Of a stretch of DNA of 64,000 nucleotides, positions 9,161 to 17,475 are shown piece by piece. The notes beneath the pieces are model-generated. The model worked only from the letters and a program-made list of their open reading frames with translations, searched no databases and had not been told where the DNA came from. Positions within the stretch are counted from its first letter, which is position 1, and every line of letters starts with the position of its first letter. Origin of the DNA: Caldilineaceae bacterium (lineage in GTDB: Bacteria; Chloroflexota; Anaerolineae; Caldilineales; Caldilineaceae); contig JAHBVF010000027.1 in the NCBI GenBank assembly GCA_019637685.1, positions 27,585 through 91,584 of the forward strand. Reading direction: 5' to 3'. The translations under genes and the position numbers were made by a program.

Positions 9161-9216
9161 ATCGTCCACCTCCTATTTCTGCTCAAATGGGCAGAAGTCA
9201 AACGGGCAGAAGCTAT

Positions 9217-10713
9217 TTAGCCCAGAGCCGCCACCGCTGCATTGCGCCGCGCCTCCGACTCGGCCAGCGCATTCTGTGACTGTGCCAGGCGCTGCGCGTC
9301 GGCCACGCGAGCCGCGCCGAGTTCCTCCACAAGCGCGGCCGTGGCCGACGGCGCCACCCCACCCAGGCCCTTGCGCGCCTCAATAAATGCACGGGGGTCC
9401 AGCGCCCGAGCCAACTGCTCTGCTGAAAAATTTACCAACCGCCCTAACACTGCTTGGGCCGCGGTCTGCAACATTTCTAGCGTCATCACAGACTTCCCGC
9501 TCTCCTGCTCCAACGCTTCCACGCTCTCCCGCACCATCCGCGCCACAATCGAATGGGCCGAGCGGAAGGGCAGACCCGCCTCCCGCACCAGCGCGTCGGC
9601 CAGCTCGGTGGCGGTGGTGAAGCCGTCCCCCGCGCGCCGGGCCAGATGTTCTTCGTTCAGCGTCAGCGTCGCAAAGACGGCGGTGTAAAGCTGGATGCAC
9701 TCCTGAATCGCGGCAAGCCCGGCCATAACCGGCGGCAGAATCTCGTCTTCGATGTCCTGGGTGTCGCCGTAGGGGATGCTGTGGCACTGGACCGCTACTG
9801 TCTGGGCGAATCCCAGCGCCCGGCTCAGCCGCGCCCGCAGATGTTCCAGCACCACCGGGTTGCGCTTCTGGGGCATAATCGAACTGATCTGAATAAAACT
9901 GTCGTCGATGTGCAGCGCGCCCGATTCCTGGGTGGCGAAAAAGAGCAGGTCCTTCGTCACCCGGCTCAGCCCCACGGCCAGCGACTGGACAGCAAAGGCC
10001 GTGTCGGTCAGGTGGTCCCCCGCGCCGATGCTGTGATGGGTGCTGGCGATCACCCGTTCGAAGCCCAGCAGCTTGGCCACCCGTTCCCGGTCGATGGCAA
10101 AGCCTGTGCCTGTGAAGGCCGCCGCGCCCAGGGGCGATTCGTTCATATTGGCGTAGGCGTTGGCGAAGCGCTGCTGATCCTTGCCGAGAAATGTCAGCAC
10201 CCCAGCCAGGTAGTGGGCGAAGGTGACGGGCTGGGCCGGTTGGGTGTGGGTGTAGCCGGGCATCAGCGTGTGCAGATGGCGCTGGGCCAGATCGCCCACC
10301 GCGCCGCGCAGGGCCAGCAGATCGCTGGCAACGTCCAGAATGCGCGCCCGGATGGCCATCCGGCTCAGGGCCTGGCCCAGATCGTTGCGGCTGCGGGCCA
10401 ATTGCAGGTTGCCGCCAAAGGCCGGGCCGACCCGCTCAATAATCAGCGACTCCACCCGGAAGAAGAGGTCTTCCACGCCTGGCTCATAGGCCACCGCGCC
10501 CGCGCCACCCGCCCGAATTTCGGCCACGGCTCCACAGATAGCCGCGGCATTTTCGGCTGTGATTACGTCGCATTCGGCCAGCATCAGGGCGTGGGCCTCG
10601 TGCGCGGCCAGCATCGGCGCAAAGAGATAGCGCTGGGCGTCGTCGTACGCGGGCTGCAGGACGTGCAGAGAATAGACGGGATGGGGGAAAGTCTGTTGTT
10701 TTTCGTTCTTCAT
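9217..10713 (-). CDS. argH: Argininosuccinate lyase family protein
   Basis: A 498-residue member of the fumarase/aspartase superfamily, closest to argininosuccinate lyase, which splits argininosuccinate into arginine and fumarate. Seen are RSRND at 107-111, HTQPAQP at 156-162 and the superfamily signature SSIMPQKRNP at 277-286. Its length is slightly above the usual 460. argG is not adjacent, and the protein looks somewhat divergent from housekeeping ArgH, so a related lyase activity is possible. The 284-bp region upstream holds paired palindromes. Confidence 0.8.
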   Translation of the reverse strand: MKNEKQQTFPHPVYSLHVLQPAYDDAQRYLFAPMLAAHEAHALMLAECDVITAENAAAICGAVAEIRAGGAGAVAYEPGVEDLFFRVESLIIERVGPAFGGNLQLARSRNDLGQALSRMAIRARILDVASDLLALRGAVGDLAQRHLHTLMPGYTHTQPAQPVTFAHYLAGVLTFLGKDQQRFANAYANMNESPLGAAAFTGTGFAIDRERVAKLLGFERVIASTHHSIGAGDHLTDTAFAVQSLAVGLSRVTKDLLFFATQESGALHIDDSFIQISSIMPQKRNPVVLEHLRARLSRALGFAQTVAVQCHSIPYGDTQDIEDEILPPVMAGLAAIQECIQLYTAVFATLTLNEEHLARRAGDGFTTATELADALVREAGLPFRSAHSIVARMVRESVEALEQESGKSVMTLEMLQTAAQAVLGRLVNFSAEQLARALDPRAFIEARKGLGGVAPSATAALVEELGAARVADAQRLAQSQNALAESEARRNAAVAALG

Positions 10714-10834
10714 GCGGGGTATAGCGCCTTTGCAGTGAATGGAATCGGTGAAATCTGCCTACCCTCACAATAGCAAATGGCAACGGGATGGGCAAGCGGC
10801 GGAGAGTGCTTGGGTATAATCAGTTTTGGGACAA

Positions 10835-10900
10835 CCGATTCCGGGAATCGACCAGACAAATTGGAGCATTCCAACCAGCTTTGGCCGATTCCCGGAATCA
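10835..10900. promoter_or_regulatory. Paired GATTCC-N-GGAATC palindromes
   Basis: Two near-identical palindromes, CGATTCCGGGAATCG centred at 10843 and CGATTCCCGGAATC centred at 10893, lie exactly 50 bp apart, with a third small palindrome TTGGA-GCAT-TCCAA between them (10861-10874). They are in the 284-bp gap between the TIM-barrel gene and argH, both on the minus strand. They could be a pair of operators on one face of the helix, or arms of one cruciform. Nothing else is seen in the gap. Confidence 0.55.
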
Positions 10901-10997
10901 GGACTTCGCACTCCCAATTTGAATTAATATCTGGAGCGCCTTGCAATGTCGCTGAGCGTGAAGAAACGGGTGTTGCGGTTGCGTTGATGGCAATTTG

Positions 10998-11777
10998 CTA
11001 TTGCGCCGTCCGCAAACGTTCCAGCACATTCTGCACCTGCGCCAACTGAATTCCCACATTCGAATACTCATTCTCCGCGCTGTGATGCTCCACGCTGTAG
11101 TAGCCCGTGTAGCCCACATCCCACAGATTTTTGAGCTTCTCCTCCAGCGGACCCGCGCAGATATCCCAGGGAATGTGGGTGTGGCTGACCCACGGCGCGG
11201 CCAGCCGGTCGGCTTCGTCGATCTCCTCCGGTGTGCCTGTCCAGCCGCCCAGATGACAGGAGACGCCAAAGCCAGGGTGGTCCACCGCCTCGTAGACTGC
11301 CTTCAGATTCTCCCATTTCCGTTCCGGTCCCCAGTGGTTTTCGATGCCCATCTGGAAGCCGTTGTCGTGGGCGAACTGCGCGTAGTCACGATAATGCTGG
11401 ACGATAAAATCGAACTCTTCCGGTGTCCAATTTTCGTTGCGGCTGCCCGCGTCGATGCGCACAAAACGGGCGTTCAGTTTGACCGCGGCGTGTAGAAAAG
11501 CCCAGGCCCGTTCGCTGTTGTGCGCCCGCACCGTCTCGTCCGCGTCCCAGACGTGGGCCTGGTCCACGCACAGATCGGCCAGTTCCAGCCCCCGGCTGAC
11601 CAGCCCTTCCCGCACTTTGTCCAGAAAGTCGTCCTCCGTGCTGGCAAAGAAGCCGCTCCAAATATCGGCCGCGTTCAGGTGATAGCGATAGCGGCAGCTT
11701 TCCAGATAGCCGAAGAGGTCTATCTGGCCCGCGTTGAGCAACCCGCGGAAGGAGTAGGAGAGAATGGAGATTTTCAT
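10998..11777 (-). CDS. Sugar phosphate isomerase/epimerase-like TIM barrel
   Basis: A 259-residue xylose-isomerase-like TIM barrel (AP endonuclease 2 superfamily). Probable metal ligands lie in the GIENHWG segment (Glu near 145), the SCHLGGW segment and the HTHIPWD segment (near 199-205), with a late Glu in the SVEHH motif. Such enzymes isomerise or epimerise keto-sugars and inositol derivatives; the substrate is not known. It may work with the ManD-like dehydratase or RhaEW encoded nearby, but no operon links them. Confidence 0.8.
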   Translation of the reverse strand: MKISILSYSFRGLLNAGQIDLFGYLESCRYRYHLNAADIWSGFFASTEDDFLDKVREGLVSRGLELADLCVDQAHVWDADETVRAHNSERAWAFLHAAVKLNARFVRIDAGSRNENWTPEEFDFIVQHYRDYAQFAHDNGFQMGIENHWGPERKWENLKAVYEAVDHPGFGVSCHLGGWTGTPEEIDEADRLAAPWVSHTHIPWDICAGPLEEKLKNLWDVGYTGYYSVEHHSAENEYSNVGIQLAQVQNVLERLRTAQ

Positions 11778-11800
11778 TTTTCAGTGTCCTTTGGTGAGTG

Positions 11801-11878
11801 AATTTATCCGCAGACTTTTTGACGATATGCTCGGCGTAATCTGCGTTCAACTGCGTAAATCTGCGTCCAAAATCTTTC
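11801..11878. repeat. Dispersed CGCAGATT-type repeat, copy 2
   Basis: Words TTATCCGCAGA, TAATCTGCGTT and TAAATCTGCGT in an AT-rich patch, matching the other dispersed copies. It lies immediately downstream of the truncated nucleotidyltransferase start and seems to have replaced the rest of that gene. Confidence 0.75.
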
Positions 11879-11884
11879 CTTGAA

Positions 11885-12109
11885 TCATTCGGCACTTTCG
11901 GGTTGGCGTTTCTGCTTTCCAAAAACTTCAACAGATCGGTCAAGTCTGAGTTGGCGCTCATCGATTCCTTTTACTCTAGCGTAGTGGAGGACCAGTTCCC
12001 AGGCGGCATCAAAACGCGCGGTAGGAGACTGGGCCTGCCAGAATTCGATGTCAAAGGAACGGTCCATTTCTTCGATTCTTCCGTAGCGTTCTTTTACTTC
12101 TTTGCCCAT
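11885..12109 (-). CDS. Small conserved protein with FDIEFWQ motif
   Basis: A 74-residue protein beginning MGKEVKERY with a central RSFDIEFWQ segment and LRLDRSVE near the C-terminus. Small proteins with this arrangement are widespread and, from general knowledge, usually sit directly before a nucleotidyltransferase-fold gene, resembling a two-gene toxin-antitoxin or NTase pair. Here the partner's first codons overlap the end of this gene but the partner is truncated. The function is unknown, and the last 10 residues may have been altered by the adjacent repeat. Confidence 0.65.
   Translation of the reverse strand: MGKEVKERYGRIEEMDRSFDIEFWQAQSPTARFDAAWELVLHYARVKGIDERQLRLDRSVEVFGKQKRQPESAE
11905..11961 (-). 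pseudogene. N-terminal remnant of a nucleotidyltransferase-like gene
   Basis: In a different frame from the FDIEFWQ gene, an ATG at 11961 starts a peptide beginning MSANSDLTDLLKFLES followed by RNA. This resembles the first helix of the nucleotidyltransferase-like proteins that normally follow FDIEFWQ proteins. Homology-like sequence then stops and repeat-derived sequence takes over; the family's GGYA motif is absent. The gene appears truncated at the repeat boundary. This is inferred from gene-order knowledge and a short match. Confidence 0.45.
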
Positions 12110-12140
12110 AGTCGCCTAATCTGTGAGGTGATAAAACAAA

Positions 12141-12230
12141 CACAGGAACGCAGATTACGCCGAGGACGCAGATTGTACAGAAAAATTCGTGTCAACCTTA
12201 TCCATCCGTACAAATCCGTGTCCTTGTTTT
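12141..12230. repeat. Dispersed CGCAGATT-type repeat, copy 3, entering a gene
   Basis: CACAGGAACGCAGATTACGC followed by related words extends past the stop codon of the BaiN-like gene (12155), so the last 20 or so residues of that protein are read from repeat sequence. Confidence 0.7.
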
Positions 12231-13447
12231 TGCTGTGTCCACCTCACCGCGCCCAGCCCCGCGGTCCGGCCTGTGGCAAAGGAGGCTGTGAGCAGATAGC
12301 CGCCGGTGGGGGCCTCCCAGTCCAGCATCTCGCCGGCGACGAAGACGCCGGGCAGGGCACACAGCATCAGGTGCTCGTCCAGCGCCTGGAAGGGCACGCC
12401 CCCGGCTGTGCTGATGGCCTCGGCCAGGGGGCGGGGGGCGAGGAGCGGGATGGGCAGGGCTTTGATGGCGGCGGCCAACCGCCGCGGTTCGTCGAAGCTC
12501 TCCCGCTCCAGAAACTCCCAGAGCAGCCCCGTTTTCACCCCGTCCAGATTGATTGCCCGTTTCAGGTGGCTGGCCACCGAGCGTTTGCCCCGCGGCTGGG
12601 AAAGCCGCTCCACCAGCCGCGCTTCCGTCCAGTCCGGGGCCAGGTCCAGGTGGAGGATAGCCCGACCCGTTGCCTCAATCATATCCCGCACGGGCGCGGA
12701 GAGCGCGTAGATCAGACTGCCCTCCACACCGGTGGCCGTGGCGATAAATTCGCCCTGCTGCGCGTAGTCACGACCAGCAGCGTCGGTGAAACGGATGGCG
12801 ACAGGCTTGACCGGTTGTCCCTCAAAGCGGCTGCGGAAATGTTTCGTCCAGCCCACGTCAAAGCCGCAGTTGGCCGGACGCAGGGGAGCAATCGGCACGC
12901 CCCGTTCCGCCAGCAGGGGGACCCATCCGCCATCCGATCCCAGTTTGGGCCAGCTTGCCCCGCCCAAAGCGAGGACCACCGCGTCGGCTTCCACTTGCGC
13001 CTCGACACTTCGTGTAGCGAATCGGAGCCTGCCGTTGTCGTCCCAGCCCAGCCAACGGTGGCACAAGTGAAAGATCACGCCTGCCCCTCGTAGACGGCGC
13101 AACCAGGCCCGCAGCAGGGGCGCGGCTTTCATCTCCGTGGGGAAGACCCGGCCCGATGTGCCGACGAATGTCTCCACGCCCAGTTCTCCGGCCCAGGCTC
13201 GCAGGTCGTCCGGGCGAAAGTCGTTGACTATCGGTTCCAGATCGCCCTGCCGGGTGTCGTAGCGTTCGAGAAAGCGGGAGTATGGCTCGGAATGGGTCAG
13301 GTTCAGCCCGCCCTTCCCCGCCAACAGGAATTTGCGCCCGACGGACGGCATCGCATCGTAGAGATGGACGGGCAGACCGGCCTGGCTGATTACCTCCGCG
13401 GCCATCAGCCCCGCGGGTCCCCCACCGATGACGACCAGTTTTTTCAT
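12155..13447 (-). CDS. BaiN/HI0933-family flavoprotein
   Basis: A 430-residue NAD(P)/FAD-dependent oxidoreductase of the BaiN/YhiN/HI0933 family. The dinucleotide-binding motif GGGPAG is at residues 8-13, the family motif GKGGLNLTHSEP near 44-55, and the C-terminal GEMLDWEAPTGGY segment closes the FAD site. The start at 13447 has GGGAG upstream and gives the motif its usual position; the longer frame to 13525 enters a foldback repeat. Residues after about 410 (VRMDKVDTNF onward) are encoded by a dispersed repeat and are probably not native. The substrate is unknown. Confidence 0.87.
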   Translation of the reverse strand: MKKLVVIGGGPAGLMAAEVISQAGLPVHLYDAMPSVGRKFLLAGKGGLNLTHSEPYSRFLERYDTRQGDLEPIVNDFRPDDLRAWAGELGVETFVGTSGRVFPTEMKAAPLLRAWLRRLRGAGVIFHLCHRWLGWDDNGRLRFATRSVEAQVEADAVVLALGGASWPKLGSDGGWVPLLAERGVPIAPLRPANCGFDVGWTKHFRSRFEGQPVKPVAIRFTDAAGRDYAQQGEFIATATGVEGSLIYALSAPVRDMIEATGRAILHLDLAPDWTEARLVERLSQPRGKRSVASHLKRAINLDGVKTGLLWEFLERESFDEPRRLAAAIKALPIPLLAPRPLAEAISTAGGVPFQALDEHLMLCALPGVFVAGEMLDWEAPTGGYLLTASFATGRTAGLGAVRWTQQKQGHGFVRMDKVDTNFSVQSASSA

Positions 13448-13469
13448 CAACACTCCCAAAGATAGAACG

Positions 13470-13625
13470 GTAGGTTGGGTGAATGCCGCCGGAGATCGGT
13501 GTATACCCTGTGACGTGTGCGCCATTCACCCAACAGATGGGGCGAATGTTGGGTGGGTGTTGGGTGAATGCCTGTGATGTTGGACGGGCATTCGGTGTTT
13601 TTCCGGCGGCATTCACCCAACCTAC
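13470..13625. repeat. Foldback element with perfect 24-bp inverted ends
   Basis: The sequences at 13470-13493 and 13602-13625 are exact reverse complements, starting GTAGGTTGGGTGAATG. The 108-bp interior holds further partial copies (ATTCACCCAAC, GTTGGGTGAATG). The whole 156-bp piece fits a MITE-like or REP-like element in the gap between RhaEW and the BaiN-like gene. Confidence 0.92.
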
Positions 13626-13653
13626 GACTTTGCGCCTTTGCGTTGAAAAATTG

Positions 13654-15837
13654 TCATCGCAGGAAAGCCTCGTGCAGACCGCCGTCTACTGTGAGAATCT
13701 GGCCGCTGGTTTTGCTCAGGGCTTTGCTCGTCAGCAGCCAGGCCGCCTCGGCCTGATCCTCCGGGGTGATGGGCGCTTTGGTCAGGGTGCGCTGGGCGTA
13801 GAATTCGGCCAGGCGGTTGCGCAGGGTGTCGGTCTCCTCGGCGGTGTCGTAGGGCAATTCGTACTTGGCCAGGGAGCTGATGACCCGCTCCCGGGGGAAC
13901 ATCGCACTGCCTGCGACGACAGTGGCCGGGGCCAGCCCGTTGACCCGCACCAGTGGGGACAACTCAATTGCCAGTTCCCGCACCAGATGGTTGGCCGCGG
14001 CTTTGCTGGTGTCATAGGCCAACGACCCCTTCTTTGCCACCACGCCGTTGGCACTGGTCGTGAGGACAAGCGTGCCCGGCAAGCCCTGGGCTTGCCAGAT
14101 TTTGCGGGCCTCGTCGGCCACAATATAGCTGCCGGTCACATTGACCGCGAAGGTCAGCCCCCAACTGTCGTCGGGGATGTGGCCGCTGGTGTCCGGCGGG
14201 AAAAAGATGCCCGCGGTGATCACCAGATTGTCGATGCCGCCGTAGGCCAGCACCACCTGCTCCAGCATCGCGCCCACGCTGGCCCGATCGGTGATATTCA
14301 CGCCCAGGCCAATGGCCGGACCGCAGGCGGCGATGCCCGTGCCCGCCACGCCGATGCCCAGGCCGTAGATGGCGGTCAGTTCATCGGCAGTGGCCTGGGC
14401 TGTGTCGCCGCTTAAATCGGCACAGACGACGTGCGCGCCCTCCTTCGCCAGCCGGTGGGCCACTTCCTTGCCGATGCCGCTGCCCGCGCCGACGACCACG
14501 GCGATATGGCGGGCCAACTCCTGCTCCGGGGGCATACGGCGCAGTTTGGCCTCTTCCAACAGCCAGTATTCGATGTCGAAGGCTTCCTGCTGGGGCAGGG
14601 CGGTGTACTCGTCCATGGCCTCCGCACCCCGCATCACTGCCACCGCACAGTTGTAGAATTCGGCGGTCACACGGCTCTCGCTTTTGTTCTTGCCCCAGGC
14701 CACCATTCCCACGCCGGGGATGAGGATGACCGTCGGGCTGGGGTCGCGCATGGCCGGAGAATCCGGGTGTTTGCAGCGTTCGTAATAGGCCGCGTAGTCC
14801 AGCCGGTATTGGGCCAGCCCGCTTTCCAGCTTGGCCAGCAGATCGGCCAAATCTTCACTCTGGGGGTTCCAGTCCACGTACAACGGTTTGATTTTGGTGC
14901 GCAGAAAGTGGTCTGGACAGGAGGTTCCCAGTTCAGCCAGACGGGCCGTGTCTTGGCTGTTGACGAACTCCAGAATCGTCGGGTCACTCTGCACGGTAGC
15001 AATGAAACGGTTCTGCTGGCTGACCAGTCCCCGCAGCCGGGGCAGAAGTTCGACCAGCAGCGCGTCCCGGTCGGCGTCGGAAAGGGTCGCATACTTCTGC
15101 CCGCCAAAGGTTCTGTCGCCTTTGTCCCGGCTGGCGATGTATTGCGCGGCTTTTTCGATGATCTCCAGGGAGAGTTCGTAGCAGGCCTTGTCGTCGTCGG
15201 TCCAGTTGATCAGCCCGTGACCGCCCATCACCAGCCCGCGATAGTTCGGATTCTGCCGGGCCAGGTCGCCCATTTTTAGTCCCAGATCGTAGCCGGGGCG
15301 CTGCCAGCCCACCCAGCCGATCTCATCGCCGAAGATTTCCGCGGTCAGTGACTCAGAATTCTTGACCGCGGCGATGGCGATGACCGCGTTGGGGTGGGTG
15401 TGGTCCACGTGCGCGGCGGGGATGAAGGAGTGCAGGGGGGTATCAATCGAAGTGGCGCGGGGGTTCAGGTTATAGACGCAGTGGGTGTAGAGAGCCACCA
15501 TTTCGTCTTCGATGGCGGTCTTGACCCCCTTTTCCTCGGCCCGGTCGTAGATGGCCCGCAAACTGCGCAGTTTGTCCATATACAGGCTGGCGAAGTTGGC
15601 CCGTTGGGACGTGCGCAGGTCGCCGCCGGAGCCTTTGACCCACATCACTTCCACCGGCTCGCCGCTGAGGGGATCGGCCATCGACACTTTGCTGGATGTA
15701 TTGCCGCCACCGGTGTTGGTGATGCGCTGGTCCGCGCCCAGCAGGTTGGAACGGTAGACAAGACGATCCACCGGGTCAAGTTTGTCGGCCACGGCGTCGT
15801 CCCACAGGAAGTTAACGTGTTGGTAGTTGGATGGCAT
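13654..15837 (-). CDS. rhaEW: Bifunctional rhamnulose-1-P aldolase / lactaldehyde dehydrogenase
   Basis: A 727-residue fusion. Residues 1-420 form a class II aldolase domain, with metal ligands probably H146, H148 and H207 (HVDHTH and GGHG motifs). Residues 446-727 form a short-chain dehydrogenase with the NAD motif GAGSGIG at 450-456, catalytic Ser 595, Tyr 608 and Lys 612. In this established family, RhaE cleaves L-rhamnulose-1-phosphate to DHAP and L-lactaldehyde, and RhaW oxidises the lactaldehyde. No rhamnose isomerase or kinase is encoded in the window. An Ala/Gly-rich stretch at 491-512 inside the SDR domain looks like an insertion. Transcribed alone. Confidence 0.88.
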   Translation of the reverse strand: MPSNYQHVNFLWDDAVADKLDPVDRLVYRSNLLGADQRITNTGGGNTSSKVSMADPLSGEPVEVMWVKGSGGDLRTSQRANFASLYMDKLRSLRAIYDRAEEKGVKTAIEDEMVALYTHCVYNLNPRATSIDTPLHSFIPAAHVDHTHPNAVIAIAAVKNSESLTAEIFGDEIGWVGWQRPGYDLGLKMGDLARQNPNYRGLVMGGHGLINWTDDDKACYELSLEIIEKAAQYIASRDKGDRTFGGQKYATLSDADRDALLVELLPRLRGLVSQQNRFIATVQSDPTILEFVNSQDTARLAELGTSCPDHFLRTKIKPLYVDWNPQSEDLADLLAKLESGLAQYRLDYAAYYERCKHPDSPAMRDPSPTVILIPGVGMVAWGKNKSESRVTAEFYNCAVAVMRGAEAMDEYTALPQQEAFDIEYWLLEEAKLRRMPPEQELARHIAVVVGAGSGIGKEVAHRLAKEGAHVVCADLSGDTAQATADELTAIYGLGIGVAGTGIAACGPAIGLGVNITDRASVGAMLEQVVLAYGGIDNLVITAGIFFPPDTSGHIPDDSWGLTFAVNVTGSYIVADEARKIWQAQGLPGTLVLTTSANGVVAKKGSLAYDTSKAAANHLVRELAIELSPLVRVNGLAPATVVAGSAMFPRERVISSLAKYELPYDTAEETDTLRNRLAEFYAQRTLTKAPITPEDQAEAAWLLTSKALSKTSGQILTVDGGLHEAFLR

Positions 15838-15925
15838 TGGGCTGCTCTCTTTCGTGCCGGGGATGAATTTCTATGCACGAATGAGTGTAGCAGAAATTGG
15901 GGGGTTGTGCGAGTTTAGCCGCAAG

Positions 15926-15962
15926 AAAAGAGTCGGCGCGGGAATTCGTTCCGCCCCGACTC
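15926..15962 (-). terminator. Intrinsic terminator after FAD oxidoreductase
   Basis: On the minus strand, a GC-rich hairpin GAGTCGGGGCGGAA...TTCCCGCGCCGACTC with a small loop and one C-C mismatch is followed by TTTTCTT. It lies 12 nt past the stop of the gene ending at 15974. Confidence 0.75.
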
Positions 15963-15973
15963 CTCTTTACCTG

Positions 15974-17380
15974 TCAAGCAGTTACCACTGAGGTTTCCTG
16001 TGTGGGCGTTTGTTCAGATGGCGAGTTGCGCGGATGCGCCCGGTTCGCCTGCCACACCCGCCACATCATCCCCGGCTTCATCAGGCTGGTGGGCGGCTCC
16101 AGCAGATTCATCACCTTCAGAAAAGCCCGGCCTACTTCCTCGTCAAAGCGGGTGGCCCGATGCACCGCGGCCACATAGCGATTGATCAGGTCCACGCCCG
16201 CGGGTTTGGGACCAGTTGTCTGGGGGAAGCGGAAATCCTCGCCCACGGAAAGCTGCCAGGGAATGTCCACCACTTTGGCCGCGGCCTTGAAAAATGTGCG
16301 GGCCAGCAGTTCCGGCGCGACTGCATTTTGCGTCAGAATTTTGTCCAGGGCCGCGGCCTGCAAAATCGCCGAACTCATGCCCTGGCCATAGGTGGGATTG
16401 AAGCTGCTGATGGCGTCGCCCAGCACCAGCAGGCCCTGGGGAAAGCGTTCCAACTGCTCGTAGTGGCGGCGCAGACTGGCCGGGAATTTGTACGCAAGAA
16501 TGTCGGAGATCGGCTCTGCGCTGCTGATAATCCGGTAGATGTCCGGGTTGGACAGGGAGCGGATAAATTCCAGATAGCTCGCCTCGTCGGTCGGCGCGTG
16601 ATCGCCAGCCCAGCCGCCCACAGAAACAATCCAGCGATCGCCCTCAATCGGAAAAAGGCCGCCAAAGCGGCTCTCTTTGGGCGCCTCCGGTGTGGAGAGC
16701 AGCCAGTCACGGCCAAAGGGATCGTCTGGGTCACGCCGATAGAGACGGGTGGCATAGCCCACATCCACTTTTACCGCACTCTCCGCCGGGGCTGTGTAGC
16801 CCAGTTCGGTCAGCCATTGGGGGGTGCGGGAGCCGCGGCCTGTGGCATCCACCACCAGATCGGCACTGAGCCTCTCGTGCTGGGCAGACTCGCCTCGGCT
16901 TTCCACTTCTACGCCGATGACCTTTGTGCGATCGGCGCTTGTCACCAGCCCTCTGACGGCAGTGTTGTCGCACAGGCTGATATTGGGCCGGGCCAGGGTC
17001 CGTTGGCGCACCAGAGACTCCAACAGCGGACGGCTCATCAGGGCTGCGTTCGCCCCAAAATGCAGGCGCTGGCGAAAACCGCCATAGGTATACCAGTGCA
17101 TATTCTCCGCCATATCCGCCACGATTGCCCCATTTTTCGTCAGCGCGTCGGGCAAGTCGGGGAAATAGCGGGTCAGTGTTTCCAGGCCGCTCACCAGCAA
17201 GCCATGGAGATGCCGGGTCTGGGGTTGGCCTTTGCGGGATTGGGGTACGGCAGTGACGGCATCCCGTTCCAGGATCGTCACCTGGGCGAAGTGGTCGCTG
17301 AGGACACGGGCGGTGATAAGACCGCCCATACTGGCACCGAGAACGAGAGCGTGGCCGCGAGCAGCGTTTTGCGTCTTCAT
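15974..17380 (-). CDS. FAD-dependent oxidoreductase, PHBH/aromatic hydroxylase-like
   Basis: A 468-residue flavoprotein. GASMGG near residues 15-20 matches the dinucleotide-binding loop, ending in LERD. The mid-protein DATGRGSRTP segment and the GDAISSFNPTYGQGMSSA segment near 350 are the two FAD motifs of the p-hydroxybenzoate-hydroxylase fold. Relatives act as monooxygenases or reductases on hydrophobic substrates. AGGAG lies upstream of the ATG. The promoter region carries a box shared with the next upstream operon (see 17432 and 18495), so the two units are probably co-regulated. Confidence 0.8.
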   Translation of the reverse strand: MKTQNAARGHALVLGASMGGLITARVLSDHFAQVTILERDAVTAVPQSRKGQPQTRHLHGLLVSGLETLTRYFPDLPDALTKNGAIVADMAENMHWYTYGGFRQRLHFGANAALMSRPLLESLVRQRTLARPNISLCDNTAVRGLVTSADRTKVIGVEVESRGESAQHERLSADLVVDATGRGSRTPQWLTELGYTAPAESAVKVDVGYATRLYRRDPDDPFGRDWLLSTPEAPKESRFGGLFPIEGDRWIVSVGGWAGDHAPTDEASYLEFIRSLSNPDIYRIISSAEPISDILAYKFPASLRRHYEQLERFPQGLLVLGDAISSFNPTYGQGMSSAILQAAALDKILTQNAVAPELLARTFFKAAAKVVDIPWQLSVGEDFRFPQTTGPKPAGVDLINRYVAAVHRATRFDEEVGRAFLKVMNLLEPPTSLMKPGMMWRVWQANRAHPRNSPSEQTPTQETSVVTA

Positions 17381-17431
17381 CTAAATTCTCCTTTGGGTAG
17401 ACCTCTGATTTCCACCGGTTGTGGTTGGCCC

Positions 17432-17475
17432 CAGAATAGAGCCGTTGAATGCTCACATTCCAGTCCAAAAGATGT
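17432..17475 (-). promoter_or_regulatory. Shared upstream box, copy 1
   Basis: Minus-strand TTTTGGACTGGA, then 20-odd bases, then GCTCTATTCTG, about 50 nt upstream of the FAD oxidoreductase start. The same words in the same order and at nearly the same spacing occur at 18495-18540. It could be a regulator-dependent promoter or operator; the 23-24 nt spacing does not suit a plain sigma-70 promoter. Confidence 0.5.
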
